Below are positions 25,420-37,193 of a stretch of DNA of 64,000 nucleotides, piece after piece. The stretch comes from Paraspadella gotoi (lineage: Eukaryota; Chaetognatha): positions 17,927,026 through 17,991,025 of the forward strand of contig CM119269.1 in the NCBI GenBank assembly GCA_051294375.1, given 5' to 3'. Below the pieces are notes generated by a model. The model saw only the letters and a program-made list of their open reading frames with translations. It searched no databases and was not told the DNA's origin. A program made the translations under genes and the position numbers. The first letter of the stretch is position 1; every line of letters begins with the position of its first letter.

Positions 25420-26068
25420 AGGTAGCCGATTACTTGGTGACATGGAATCTAGTCTATTCTGCATTTTGAAATTAGCACCGCTCTTTTGATGCTTTTATTT
25501 TAACGTTGACAAAACTATTTTTTATTTCACAAATAAAAATCCTTCATTTGAATTCAAAACGTTTCTGAAATTTTTGAAAAAGAATCTCAGAGAAACTATA
25601 ATTATCATTCATCTATTCATCATATTTTTTTTTTTTTTTCTGAAATAAAAGAGACAAATTGACAGTTAAGACGAAAAAAGATTAAACGATTTGAAACAAT
25701 ATGACATTTAAACAATAAATGAGTATTGAGCAAGACTAATTGCACTAATGGCACTAAAAATAAAATTCAAACAATTAAGGATCATTGCGGACATTGCAAA
25801 TTGGAAAAGTATTAAGTATACCAATGAAAAGATAAAAAGATCGTTGGAATTTCTGAAATTTTGTTTATTGGCAAATAAAAAACTCAATACTTGCGACCTC
25901 TGTTAGAAAGAGAAAAAAAACTAAATTTTGTTCTTCTTCAAGGCACAGACAGACCGACTGAAAAAAAAATAAGTTCATTTTTTGGACTGTCTTTGAATTT
26001 TAAAATAATGTTGTGAATAAGGGTTCGCCATCCTCACACTTAGTTTAGAGATCACAAGAGGAAAAAAT

Positions 26069-26070
<2 letters not shown>

Positions 26071-26108
<38 letters not shown>
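26071..26108 (+). repeat. (CT)n microsatellite
   Basis: Perfect CT tract immediately upstream of the degenerate pentraxin fragment. Confidence 0.95.
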
Positions 26109-26111
<3 letters not shown>

Positions 26112-26130
26112 TGTGATATTAATAATCCAG

Positions 26131-26458
26131 GTCAGACAACAGAATTACAATTCCCAAAACCTACAGAGAAACAACCCTCGGAACCTAAACCTGAGAAGCA
26201 AAAGGCCATAGAACCACCTATAGTTATATATGTATGTATGTATGTATGTATATATATTATATATATATGTAGACGTATACCGACAGAACCGTCTTCAAAA
26301 AAACTTACAGAACATTCTACCTCGTCAAAGCCTTGAAACCGGTCGTCGGAAAGACGACTCGTTTGACGGTCGCGTGGGACTGCGCCACCGGGAAGATCGT
26401 CGTCATGGAGGACTGAAAGGTCCGCGTCCGAGAAAGACCGTCATTGGCGGAGGAGTAG
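26131..26458 (+). pseudogene. Broken pentraxin-domain fragment of a fourth paralogue
   Basis: From 26285 one frame reads FYLVKALKPVVGKTTRLTV then AWDCATGKIVVMED. This aligns with the LTPSLGKSTRLTL...DGETGNIKVYEN stretch of genes B and C. It hits stop codons at 26414 and 26456 and then loses similarity, lacking the EQD and WDRVL parts. Upstream, from a possible acceptor at 26130, an open Pro/Lys/Glu-rich stretch (PKPTEKQPSEPKPEKQK) runs into a (TATG)n microsatellite. It is a relic of duplication between genes B and C. Confidence 0.75.
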
Positions 26459-27418
26459 TCATTTAATGGTTCGAGTTTGTTTTCGTTGATAAATTTATAT
26501 GTTTAATCCGAGTTATTGATATTCTTTTTAAAACCGTCACTTAATGTCCGTTTATGTCACTAAACATCATCGTTGATGAACTAAAATAAAATTTGTCTCT
26601 TGTTTTAATTATTCATTCATTTTGAAATTTAGATAGAAAAACGTAATGTCAAACTGTGGAACCGCAAGCGACATTGAAATTACAATTACGAATTCGCTCG
26701 AGATATTTATGACATTGTAATTGAGGAACCACGCGACATCCGCCCTTGAGCTAAAAAAAAAATTTATTGACAATAAATATTGAACTTCGTTTGGGGACTC
26801 CACCCAGATTTAAATGTTTCTGATTTCGATGTGGTTGTCTTTGCATGCTAGTGAAAAAAAATATACACTGTCGATGACCGATAATTGTCGCACAAAAGTC
26901 AAAAACCGCCTTTACTTTTGGCCGTAAACTCTCGAATCTTAGTTCTTCCTTTGCTTCTAAAGTAAAACAAAAAGTTTAGGTAATGAAAGAGGCCAAAGTT
27001 TATGATGCCATTAAATTACATATAGACACAGAGTTCGAACAAAAGACGGAGGCGGAAACTATTTTTTTAAAAATTGAATAACGTTTATAAATAGAAGCTT
27101 TTCATATAATTATAACAAATGTTAGTATATAATCAATCCTCAAGCATCGAGCAGGCTGTAAACGCCCCTGGTGTCTGCCATTAGAAATCGAGTACGACAC
27201 GAGTTAGAGACAAAAGACAAAAGATTGAAAAACGTGTGGCGTAATAGATCAAAGTGAGTAACAGGAGGTTTGGGGACAGGTTAAATAAAAATTTCTTGTT
27301 TTCTTTCTATTTGTTTTTTTTTCCGTTTGTAAAAGTATAAAAGTAGTTGTCCCTCTCTCCAATAGGTAGTTCCAGTTCAAACGAAGATTTGCTTCTATAT
27401 TTGGAAAAAATATGCATC

Positions 27419-28075
27419 TATGGTGGACTAAAATCCACCAATCGTTCATCAGCGGCCATTGGTGCCGGAGGCAAGTCATTCGCCCTCCCAGCCCAAAGGT
27501 CCGGGGTTCTAGCCCGGTGGTCGTCTGGCAGTTAAGAGGGACGGGGCGCTTAACCCGCCTGTAACATGGTGTTACAGCCTGATCCGAAGCTCAGGGACTG
27601 CTTATATTGAACGGTTCTGTCATTAACACTTATAAATAATTACTGTCTCTTCATTGGTGAGCCCGACTTCCGAACACAACAGCAACAACAACACTTTCAG
27701 GCGACATGCCTCAACCTGGCGATGCACTTTCCGCCCACAACACATCAGGCGACATGCCTCAACTTGGTGATGAACTTTCCACCAACAACAACAATTCACT
27801 AAAGAGACGCCACAGACTTCTCCCTATGGGAGGAGGGGATGTATGGTGGACTAAAATCCACCAATCGTTCATCAGCGGCCATTGGTGCCGGAGGCAAGTC
27901 ATTCGCCTCTCAACCCAAAGGTCCGGGATTCTAGCCCGGTGGTCGTCTGGCAGTTAAGAGGGACGGGGCGCTTAACCCGCCTGTAACATGGTGTTACAGC
28001 CTGATCCGAAGCTCAGGGACTGCTTATATTGAACGGTTCTGTCATTAACACTTATCAATAATTACTGTCTCTTCA
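27419..28075 (+). mobile_element. TRIM: miniature LTR retrotransposon with two LTRs
   Basis: LTRs at 27419-27653 (235 bp) and 27842-28075 (234 bp), nearly identical, both TATGGTGG...TCTTCA. The primer-binding-site-like TTGGTGAGCCCGACTTCC starts directly after the first, and the polypurine tract GGGAGGAGGGGA lies just before the second. CATC at 27415-27418 and 28076-28079 is the target duplication. The 188-bp interior encodes no enzymes and contains a two-copy repeat of about 45 bp (GGCGACATGCCTCAACCTGG). It is therefore non-autonomous and must borrow reverse transcriptase and integrase. Confidence 0.88.
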
Positions 28076-28115
28076 CATCCATGGTATATCCTTTCTTTTC
28101 GTTGTTGTATAGAGA

Positions 28116-28247
28116 TTTACAAAGAATTTTGAATTGTTACAACGATTTTATCATGATTAAATTGCAGACTCGAAAATCTCAGAGTCGAAACATGTCTGCA
28201 ATTTAATCATAATAAAATCGTTGTAACAATTCAAAATTCTTTGTAAA
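28116..28247. mobile_element. Foldback (hairpin) element upstream of gene C
   Basis: Arms of about 52-54 bp (28116-28167 and 28194-28247) are nearly perfect inverted repeats around a short loop. The inner motif CGAAACATGTC is shared with the foldback at 40657. It ends 70 bp before the gene C start codon, in the promoter position. Confidence 0.8.
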
Positions 28248-28316
28248 AAATATGCAAAAATCTTAAGTCTTAAAATGAATTTTCAACTAAGCTAGTATTG
28301 CCTAAAATATTTGACA

Positions 28317-29447
28317 ATGGACACCAAGAGTGTTTTTCTTCTTTTTCTCGTCGCCGCCATCGCCAAGGCTATTATCCAGGGTAATTGAGTTAATGAGTTG
28401 AAATAACGGCAATACTGAATAGCTCGAAATACGGACACCGTCGAGAATGTAAATATAAAATAATAAATGATTTATGTTTCCTTTGTATTTCAGAGCCCAA
28501 TGAGCAATTGCAGACTTTGGAAGAATACCTGCGAGACAATCCAAACGTAAGTTATATACCTTTTTTTCATATTCTTTTTTTTTAAACTTAATTTTTATGA
28601 TTACTTTTTCTGCAGAAAGGACAGGAAATCTGGACGCGGGGTCAGCGGTAAGTTTATCGGTGTAATGGGTGTGTCTTGCTTAGCTTCAAAACTTTTTACT
28701 TTAGCCTATGGCTATGCTTCTTTTATTTTTGCTTTTTAATTAACCTTCAACGTTTTCTAATTAACGTTTTTGTTTTTGTAATCATAAACGCATGATTTAG
28801 TTGCTGGTACCTTTTTCCGTTACAAGTTGTACATTTATCGTATTATTTACTAGTGTCTATATATATGAAATTGGTACAACCAGATTATTAAAAATTATCC
28901 ATTCATTTAATAAATAAGCTATCTTGCCCCTGACTTTGGACAGGCTTTGGTGGTTTAAGGCCTCCATCACTCTTACAAGATAATGACATAGCAGGTCCCT
29001 GCAAGCTTTCAATCAAGACTCTCTCACAGTCTCGTTTATTCACTCCCAGAGTACCTGGCTTCCCTATCAATGAAGTGGTATAATATTTCAAAGAATGTTT
29101 CAATTGTATGAAAGACCACTCCCTTAAGTATTAGATCGGGGAATACTTATTGTACTCCGCACTAGCATCAAAATACAAGGAGCTGAATTTTATGAAATTG
29201 GTACAACCAATATAAAAATTATCCATTCATTTAATAAATAAGCTATCTTGCCCCTGACTTTGGACAGGCTTTGTGGTTTAAGGCCTCCATCACTCTTACA
29301 AGATAATGACATAGCAGGTCCCTGCAAGCTTTCAATCAAGACTCTCTCACAGTCTCGTTTATTCACTCCCAGAGTACCTGGCTTCCCTATCAATGAAGTG
29401 GTATAATATTTCAAAGAATGTTTCAATTGTATGAAATATATATAAAT

Positions 29448-29502
<55 letters not shown>

Positions 29503-30882
29503 TATAAATATATATAATATGACCGAAAAGTGTTTTGTTGAGTCACGGCTGTAGTCGCATTCTGCATTCTGCATTCACTTTATTCACTTGGTCACCTCAA
29601 TGGTTTCAACTCTCCTCATGCCACACCCAAACATCGTTTAGCACCAACAACGTCATATGCCCCAAATACTGCGGCGGAAAGCCGCCCATCGACAAAAACA
29701 AGAAATGCCGTAAATGGGAACCATTTTACGAGAAAAAGGGAACTTGCCAGTGCATCGTGAAATTCGAATGTTGCCCCGACAAATGTCCGCCAGTCAAAAA
29801 AGACAAATGCTGGGGCAAGAACGAGGGTAAGCGAAAGATATACTCAAATAGTGTACGAGTGTAAGTATTACGGCAATACTATTCCAATTCATTTCGCCTT
29901 TTTACTTTCCACAAGGCCTCACTTACCCTTTGGAAGGCAAAAACTTTTGCGACTGCGACGTGATAACGTGTCTGCCCTGCCAACCTCTGGAACCCCCTTC
30001 AAGGATCTGCAAACTGGACAATAAGAATTTTCCTATTCATTGCTTCCACTACGACGCCAAAAAGTTGAAGAATCGGGTCACCAAGTGCTACGAGGCCGAT
30101 TGTGAATTCAAGCCGAAGAGGACCGTTTTACCGGTTGATTGCTTTTTGTTTAATTTTTATTTACATTTATTTTAGAATGATTCATCAATTGTTTAAGTTT
30201 TACTTTTTTTTTAATCTGTTAAATTTTGTTTTCCAAGTTTTTTTTATTCGTTTTTCTCCAAGAATTGCGACCTTACCTGCACCAAAGCCAAGCCCGATTA
30301 CGACGAATGCGGTCAGCCGACTCACGTCTGCGTGGGGATCAAAGCCAAGGACGGCTGTCCGCTTAACACCAGAGAGAAGAGTTCCGCCGCCCTTCCACTG
30401 GGGCTTCGCTGCTACCACCACAACCCTCAAAAAGTGCCTCACCCAGAAGGGGGAAAGTATTACGACAACGGGAAATGCGTGGATTGCGTAAGGTGACGTT
30501 TTTTATATTTCAAAACTCAGCAAATACAATACGTACAATATTGTATAAAGACTAATATGCTAAATAACTGCTTCATTAAACAATTGAGTTAGAAGAAATG
30601 TATTTATTTCATGACTCGACAGGTGGAAGTACCAGCAAATTCCTTGCAAGAAAAGTGTCGTGTCATGTCCGAACCGCAAGACCAGCCCCTTGGATCCAGT
30701 CTGTTGGAAGAGAGTAGTTTCTGACGGTTCGTTGCCAAGAAATTTCTCGAATTTGATCTTTTACTCTGATTAAAATTCTTTTTTATTTCTTGCCAGACGA
30801 CTGCAAATGCCAAAGTGTGGTCTGCGAACGCGCGCCTGAAAGACCTCCCACTCACGTAAGTTAGAAAGTTTCTTTCTGTTTT

Positions 30883-30954
<72 letters not shown>

Positions 30955-32336
30955 TTTAGAAAGTTTATTTCCATCTATCTTTCTTTCTTTCTTTCTCTCT
31001 TGCTTTCTTTTTTTTTCAAATTTCAATATTTCTCAGCCTTGATTAAAACAGTAAATCTTCTTTCTTTCCTTAAAAGAAATTTTTGGACGGCGAACGATGT
31101 CCTCGGGGCTACAAGAAGATAACGGGCGTTTCCATCTGCGCCTACCCGCGCGACCTCTGCTTCCGATGTCGTAAAGTCAGGGATCCCGTCGATTGCGACC
31201 TGAAGGTGGATAGGATCGTCCACGATCGAGACGCCCACGGGTGTCCCGTTAAGACGTAAGGAGGAGATTTTATTTGGGGGGGGGGAAGAATTAGAGAAAA
31301 ATATAATGGTGGCTTAAAAAAAGGATTTCGAGATTTCGATTTAATAGTTGTAATTAGCTAAAATTAACGAAAGTTACAAAGACCGAGATAAACTTTGAAT
31401 AAAACATTTAATATTTTTTCCGTAACTATGAAGTCTCTCACATTTTTTTCCCAGTTGCCAGCGGTCATCTGTTCCGAAAAAATACTGTCGCTCGTCCACT
31501 TACTATTTTGACAGGCGACAAAAAACCTTCGAATGTATCCCTAAAGGTAAGCCATTTCGTAGGTAAGTCAATCTGTGCCTCTGGTCGTCCGATTATTTTA
31601 TTCAATCCGCTGTCAGGCTCTCAAACTCTTCGGCTTCCAGAACAAATCACCAATTTTATCAACTTGCCTGACCTTCTATTCTCACCTTTTTTCCCTCCGC
31701 CCTCCTCTTTCCCCCCCAGCTTTGTACTGCTTCGTCTTTCCAAAGAACCAGATCGAGGCTAACGTTCATATCAAACCGTTGATCGAAAAAGACATCGACG
31801 CCTTCACCTTCGACGTCTACTACACTATGACCTCCCCGACGAAGGATCCTTGGATCTTGAGCTGCGCTCACAAAAACAAGTACAACGCTCTCGTCATCGG
31901 TCCGAAAGATGGCGTTCTGGTCGGCTCCAAGTCGCTCTACACGAGACTGACGCCCCCTCTGAACCAAGAGACGCACTTGACGATCGTTTGGAACGGCGTC
32001 ACCGGCGACATCCGGGTCTTCGTGGACGGAAAGCTGGAGAGAAGAGGGAAGAATAAGGCGAAGACGGGGAAGACGGGGAAGAAAGTGTTAAAGGGATGTC
32101 GCATGATCTTGGGTCAAGAGCAGGACGAGGTCGGAGGAAAGTTTGACCCGACACAACGATTCGTGGGGAAACTGTGCGGGTTTCAGATGTGGGATAGGGT
32201 GTTGAGCGAGGCTGAGCTGAAGTTGCTGTTTGACGGACGGTTGCCGAAGAATAAAAATGGGAATCTGTTCGACTCACCACCGAGTTATAAGTACGAGCTG
32301 TTGAAGGGAGCCACGAAAATCATTTCCTACGACTAG
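28317..32336 (+). CDS. Secreted cysteine-rich protein with C-terminal pentraxin-like domain, gene C
   Basis: Predicted 610-residue third paralogue. Exons: 28317-28380, 28494-28546, 28616-28647, 29642-29826, 29916-30133, 30263-30492, 30623-30726, 30797-30855, 31077-31255, 31455-31546, 31720-32336; total 1833 nt, all in phase. Every length difference from gene A is a multiple of three. Signal peptide: VFLLFLVAAIAKA. The cysteine pattern is conserved, with KCWGKNEG, then FCDCDVITC, and again VCWKR, then DCKCQSVVC. The pentraxin-like domain keeps MILGQEQDEVGGKFD (EQD at about 539-541) and has an extra Lys/Gly-rich insert (KNKAKTGKTGKK). The fifth donor is GTTGAT at 30134; GTTTTA at 30125 would also keep the frame. 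No TATA box is seen; the hairpin at 28116 sits where one would be expected. Confidence 0.92.
28866..29437 (-). mobile_element. Two tandem copies of repeat R1, gene C intron 3
   Basis: Copies at 28866-29177 (full) and 29194-29437 (cut by (TA)n), both in reverse orientation. They are nearly identical to each other and to 6351, so they are either a recent insertion or a local duplication. Confidence 0.8.
29436..29520. repeat. (TA)n microsatellite
   Basis: AT dinucleotide tract in gene C intron 3, attached to the R1 copy. Confidence 0.9.
30868..30956 (+). repeat. (TTTC)n microsatellite, gene C intron 8
   Basis: CTTT tetramers, almost perfect, downstream of exon 8. Confidence 0.95.
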
Positions 32337-32404
32337 AGCTGAAATGCCCAAATGAAAAAGATTACGTCCACTACGAATTATTTTTGTATAGAAACTGCAC
32401 CCAA

Positions 32405-32410
32405 AATAAA
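32405..32410 (+). terminator. Likely polyadenylation signal of gene C
   Basis: AATAAA 69 bp after the stop codon of gene C. Confidence 0.6.
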
Positions 32411-33671
32411 TTTTCGTCGTCAGTTGCTCTTGATTGTATTATTTTTACGCTTATAATAATAGTCACTCATTAATTCAAGTTCGGAATGACTTTTGTTTCA
32501 TTTTGCCATATTTTTGAATCGCAACGCGCTCTCTGTTGAGAAATCATGCAACTAAAAAATTTGCGAACAATCGATGTGGAGGATTTAATTGTTCGTTGAA
32601 ACTGGCGACCTGGCTTTACAGGCCTCTGACTGTCTTAGGCTTTGGAACCGGAACCATTAACGGTATATAGAGATACACGAACTTGTGGAGGCACAGCGCA
32701 GTTTCTGAAACGATCTGCTCCACCGAATTTCACGAAGGAAATACCTATCCCTGCCAGTTTACATTTCATCCTACCTTTATAGTCAGTAATATCATTCTTT
32801 CATCTAAAACCATATTTAATCTTTAATAATTAATTGTAAATCGTAATTTTTTTTTATTTTTTTTTGTAAATAAACCAACAATGCGATTTGGCAATGTCCG
32901 CGAAATACCATTCTCCAGATTTCGTTCCAAACGGTTAAACCCCCCCCCGACAAATAATGCCATCGTCTCTCCCCTCATCCTCCTTTCAATCCCAACCATC
33001 CGCCACCTCCCACCTCCCACCTCCATCCCTAAATAATTGACCCATCGAAAAACTCGGACACGAGTTTTTTTTTTTCCTCGTAACTGACCACCACCAATAA
33101 CTCCCCCTTAACGCCCCCCTTTTCCCCTTAACCCGCTCACCAGTGACCCCTGTCTTGCACGTCGCCAGCACAGGAGGGGACAAATCGTAAGAGCTCATAA
33201 TGCGAGGGTTTGAGGGGTAGTTGTTCCGTCTTCGCAAGAGTTGCATTATATATATTGCAAAGAGTTGGAAAAGATTTTTAATGAAATTTACATCGTATAT
33301 ATAAAATTTTACGACCATTTTAACGTAATTTTAAGAACATGAACAAATCTGACCAGAGTAGTTGGTACAATTATTATATAAGCAATTGTTGAAATAGTCC
33401 ACTGGCCGCGTGGAGCAGGGTACGGCGGACAGTTGGGCGGGCGGTTCGGACCAGCGTTCTGACGGCGTGGTCTCGCGATAGGGAGCCGGTCATTACATTG
33501 GCGCCGCCCGCCGTAACGGTCGTCCGACACGGTCGCCCTCTTTCTCTCGCCCGCTTCAAGGTTTGCCCCTCGATTTCCTTTTGCTCGAAACGAAACTTCG
33601 ACTCTTTTGGGTTAAAACTTTGGCAAAAGTTTTCGGTCGAATGAAGACGCGATGGATGTGATGGCATCTAT

Positions 33672-33767
<96 letters not shown>

Positions 33768-34667
33768 CGTTTGTTTTGTCATTTAAAATCGGCGTCGCAT
33801 AATTGAACTCGACGACGACGACAATGACGACGATTACGCCACGACGACGACGAATTACGACGAAGACAACAACGACGACGTCGATGGTTGGGGTGGAGAA
33901 AGATCTGGAGCATCGATTGGGTGGGAGGCACCCATCCGTCGCCCCAACCATTGGGACCAGTCTCCATGGAAACGACGGATCGCTTCGTCGGAATGTCTCT
34001 CTCAACAAGTCGCCCAATCACCCAGATTTTGGTCACTTTTTTGTACTTTTGGTCAAGACTTCTCGCCCTTATTTTCTTTTGTGAGATTCAGTTTCGGACT
34101 TTTAAGGCGGATTTAGGGTCAGGAAGGGTCATATCGGGTCACGCTGTGGGTTACTTTTTTTTGTCTTGGTGGTCAACGCGGTGACCCGATTTCGCAAAGC
34201 TTCGACGAAGATACTTCTTGTGTCGGTTCATTCGGAAATTGCAACCGAAGATCCGGAGAGGGAGTTGAGGTGAGGTAAGTCACAAATCTAAATTTTAAAT
34301 GTCAACAAACATTTTTAAAAAAAGACAGAATTTTTAAGAAAAAAAAATATAAAATATATATTTTGCTCGATATGATGAAAATTTTTTTTGGTAAATTTTA
34401 CCTAAAATCTTTTTTTATAATTAGGGCGATAAATTTGTAGCGTTGTAACTTAGTGTCTAATGATCATTCACACAATTTCATGAATTTTTAATTAAATTTT
34501 TGGCTCAGACAGAGAATATTTCTTCATCGAAGGAGTGTACACAACTAATGTTAATTCTTGAAATGTTATCAAATAAATATAAATAAATACATTCTTCGAA
34601 CTCTCCATCCCAGAGGAGAACGAAAACCACATCGATCAGCTCACTCAACTCACCGGAAGAGAGAAAT

Positions 34668-34727
<60 letters not shown>

Positions 34728-35740
34728 GATTAAATGTCCTCATCCAGAGTTATCACTGTCACTCGCGCCGACTTCAACTCGTGAGAACGAAACGCTGATC
34801 CTAGACTCGGAAACGAATTTTCTCTTACCATCGATTAACATAAAAAGCGATGGTCCGATTCATGTTTTGTTTACGTTTCGCTTGTTTGTTTACTTTTCTC
34901 ATGTATTCATTACGGGATAATCTGATCCGATCGTCGCGATGTCCAGGCGGAAACGAGGGGTCGGTGGGTCATCCTTCTCTCATGAGGAGTTGCTTCGAGG
35001 TGATAGCAAAGTTATAGTTCGAAGTTATAGTTTTAACTTAAAGTTTAAATCAACTTTTTAAGTTCTGAAAAACAAATTCTGAAAATGGGAATATTATGAA
35101 TATAAAATGTTCGGAAACTGGTTACAACCTTTACTCATTTCTCTCTTCTCCTAAAAATCGATTTATTTTCTCTCAATTCGAACCAGAAATCATCACGCGA
35201 TTCGCCCAATTTTTTTTTTTTTTTCGTTCATCGGAATCGATTTTTCCCTCAAAATTCCAAATCCTTAATCCCGAAATTGAGGCTGAATCGATCGACTGGG
35301 AAATTGTTATTTCTTCGGATCGGGAGAGAGAGAGAGAGAGAGAGAGAGACCCGCAGGTCGGACCCACAGCTCGTCTAGACTTACGTGGACAAAGCGGGAG
35401 TACCGACCACCCATTGCCCATCTGCCTTTTTATTTACACACATAAAGTCATACATACTCTTTCTCTCTATCTCTCTCACTCCCCTTTCTCCCTCTCGCCT
35501 TCCCTCTCTCTTTTTTTCTCTATCTAAAAATATACAGATAGAAGTTAATCGATATTCGGTCAAAATCAAAGCGAGCCCGTTTCGCATCTTTTTTCATCTA
35601 TTTTGCCAAAGTTTCAGCTTTATGCAAATCGGTTATGACTTGTTTTTTGTCCTTTGTCTCACGTATTTCTTGTGAATCTTTCTACCTACCTACTTTGTTG
35701 CTTTTTAAATAAAAAGATAAAATAATTAAAACAATTCTAA
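32411..35740. other. Intergenic, microsatellites and GC-rich blocks
   Basis: A GC-rich block at 33405-33560 has CpG-rich composition but no exon I can support. (CT)n of about 90 bp lies at 33676-33764, (GAC)n-like at 33808-33880, (GA)n at 34662-34725 and 35324-35350. The open frames here are repeat-derived. Possible promoter or 5' UTR sequence cannot be assigned to a gene. Confidence 0.55.
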
Positions 35741-36104
35741 TACAATATTTACAATGCTTTTTCAACTTCTAACTTCCGCTTTATTATGAGAAAAAGTGAA
35801 AGAAAAATCTCAGGATAAAAAAAAAAGGAAAATGAGATTCGTGGCCTTGAGGCGATTTCTTTTCTCGCCCATAAAAATAATCGGCGGGAATTGGAGCCAA
35901 ACGTGAAGGCTGACGGCAAAGCCGACGTCCAAACCATGTAGTTATTAGAAGAAAAAAATGAAAGGATGAGCGAATCGACAAACTCTTCATGAATGGGATA
36001 TTTGAGGCTACCGTATGAATGCCGTACACATCGGGCACGGCTACGGCGGGCTTTGTCTTATGGCGGGAACCACGAAGCTGGAATTCGTCGAGAAGGGTTT
36101 TTAT

Positions 36105-36570
36105 TACACTAGGGGTAGCCGCACTCAATGGGGTGAGTCAAAAATTTAGAGTGAGTACATGCTCAAACGAATATTTAGACATTTTTAAGAATACTTTCAA
36201 TGGACAAAAAATTTCTAATATGGCTCTATACCCGAGTAATTATTTTTTTAATATTTATTTATAGATAGGAAAGGCCAAAAATTTTTTTTTGAATTTTTAA
36301 ATTTTAAGACCAGATTCAGATAGCTCATAAAAAGTTGTCTACACAAAGTATGATTCTTTTTTAAATATTTTTACGATAAGTGTGTCAAAAATAAGAAAAA
36401 CTATAAAAAATCATCATCATCATCATCTTTCGATGATTTTATCAGTTTTTTTATATTTTCACTTAGAAAACGTAAGAATTTTTAAAAGCAGTAATTATAT
36501 TTCTTGTTTAACTTTTTATGCTCTATCAGAATCCATCAAAAAATTTTAAGATTTAAAAAAAATATTTTTA
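36105..36570 (+). mobile_element. Dispersed repeat R2, copy 2
   Basis: Reverse-complement partner of 18080-18540. It starts CACTAGGGGTAGCCGCACTC after a TTA. It covers the end of an open stretch (36007-36126) that could otherwise be mistaken for an exon. Confidence 0.75.
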
Positions 36571-37080
36571 GCTCTATATAGTAATATAATATTTTTAATT
36601 AGGCGAGTACCCTCAGAAGAAAGCATTTTTGACAAAAAATATTTTAATACCATAATCTATGGTCATGATAGATTATTTTAACGCTGTATACATTAGCATT
36701 TAAATTTCATCGGCTATGGCTAATTACACTAAGATTTATTTATATATGAATCGTTTCTAATAATGTACCCATTGTATCGATTTAATTCTACGCTACGATC
36801 CACTGAAATATGTGCAGTATTTTCTGTAGTAATTCCGACGGAGGCCAGCTTTCGTAAATTTGACTTCAAAGACTATTACCCAAAAAATTATATGCTAAGA
36901 AGGTTGTAAAAACTTCCAACGACGCCTACAACATCTACATACGTCTAATCCTACTCAACCATTGGGTGATATTTATTTAGTTTATTTGTACCGACAACTC
37001 ATACATACAATTAAAAAACGATCCATAAGAAGAGAAAATTCTGAAACTATGTTATTTGAATTGTTTTCAATTTAATACTT
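36571..37080. other. AT-rich sequence, nothing recognised
   Basis: No open frame, repeat copy or structured element seen. Confidence 0.5.
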
Positions 37081-37193
37081 TGTTTATTTTAATTTTCTCG
37101 CGTCTGTCGAGAGAATTCGTGCCCCCCGAATCAACTCGACCACTTTCAGAAATCGCGACCCCCGAAAACCGTTGGCGCGGATTTCCATCTCAA

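Noticed and set aside
27706-27957. 83-codon open frame MPQPGDALSAHN...
   Set aside because: It spans the TRIM interior and its second LTR; it is a relic at best and shows no gag or enzyme motif.
36007-36126. Possible exon (YRMNAVHIGHGYGGLCLMAG...) with a GTGAGT donor
   Set aside because: The upstream acceptor lacks a pyrimidine tract, there is no family match, and its 3' part overlaps the end of repeat R2, so coding is not supported.
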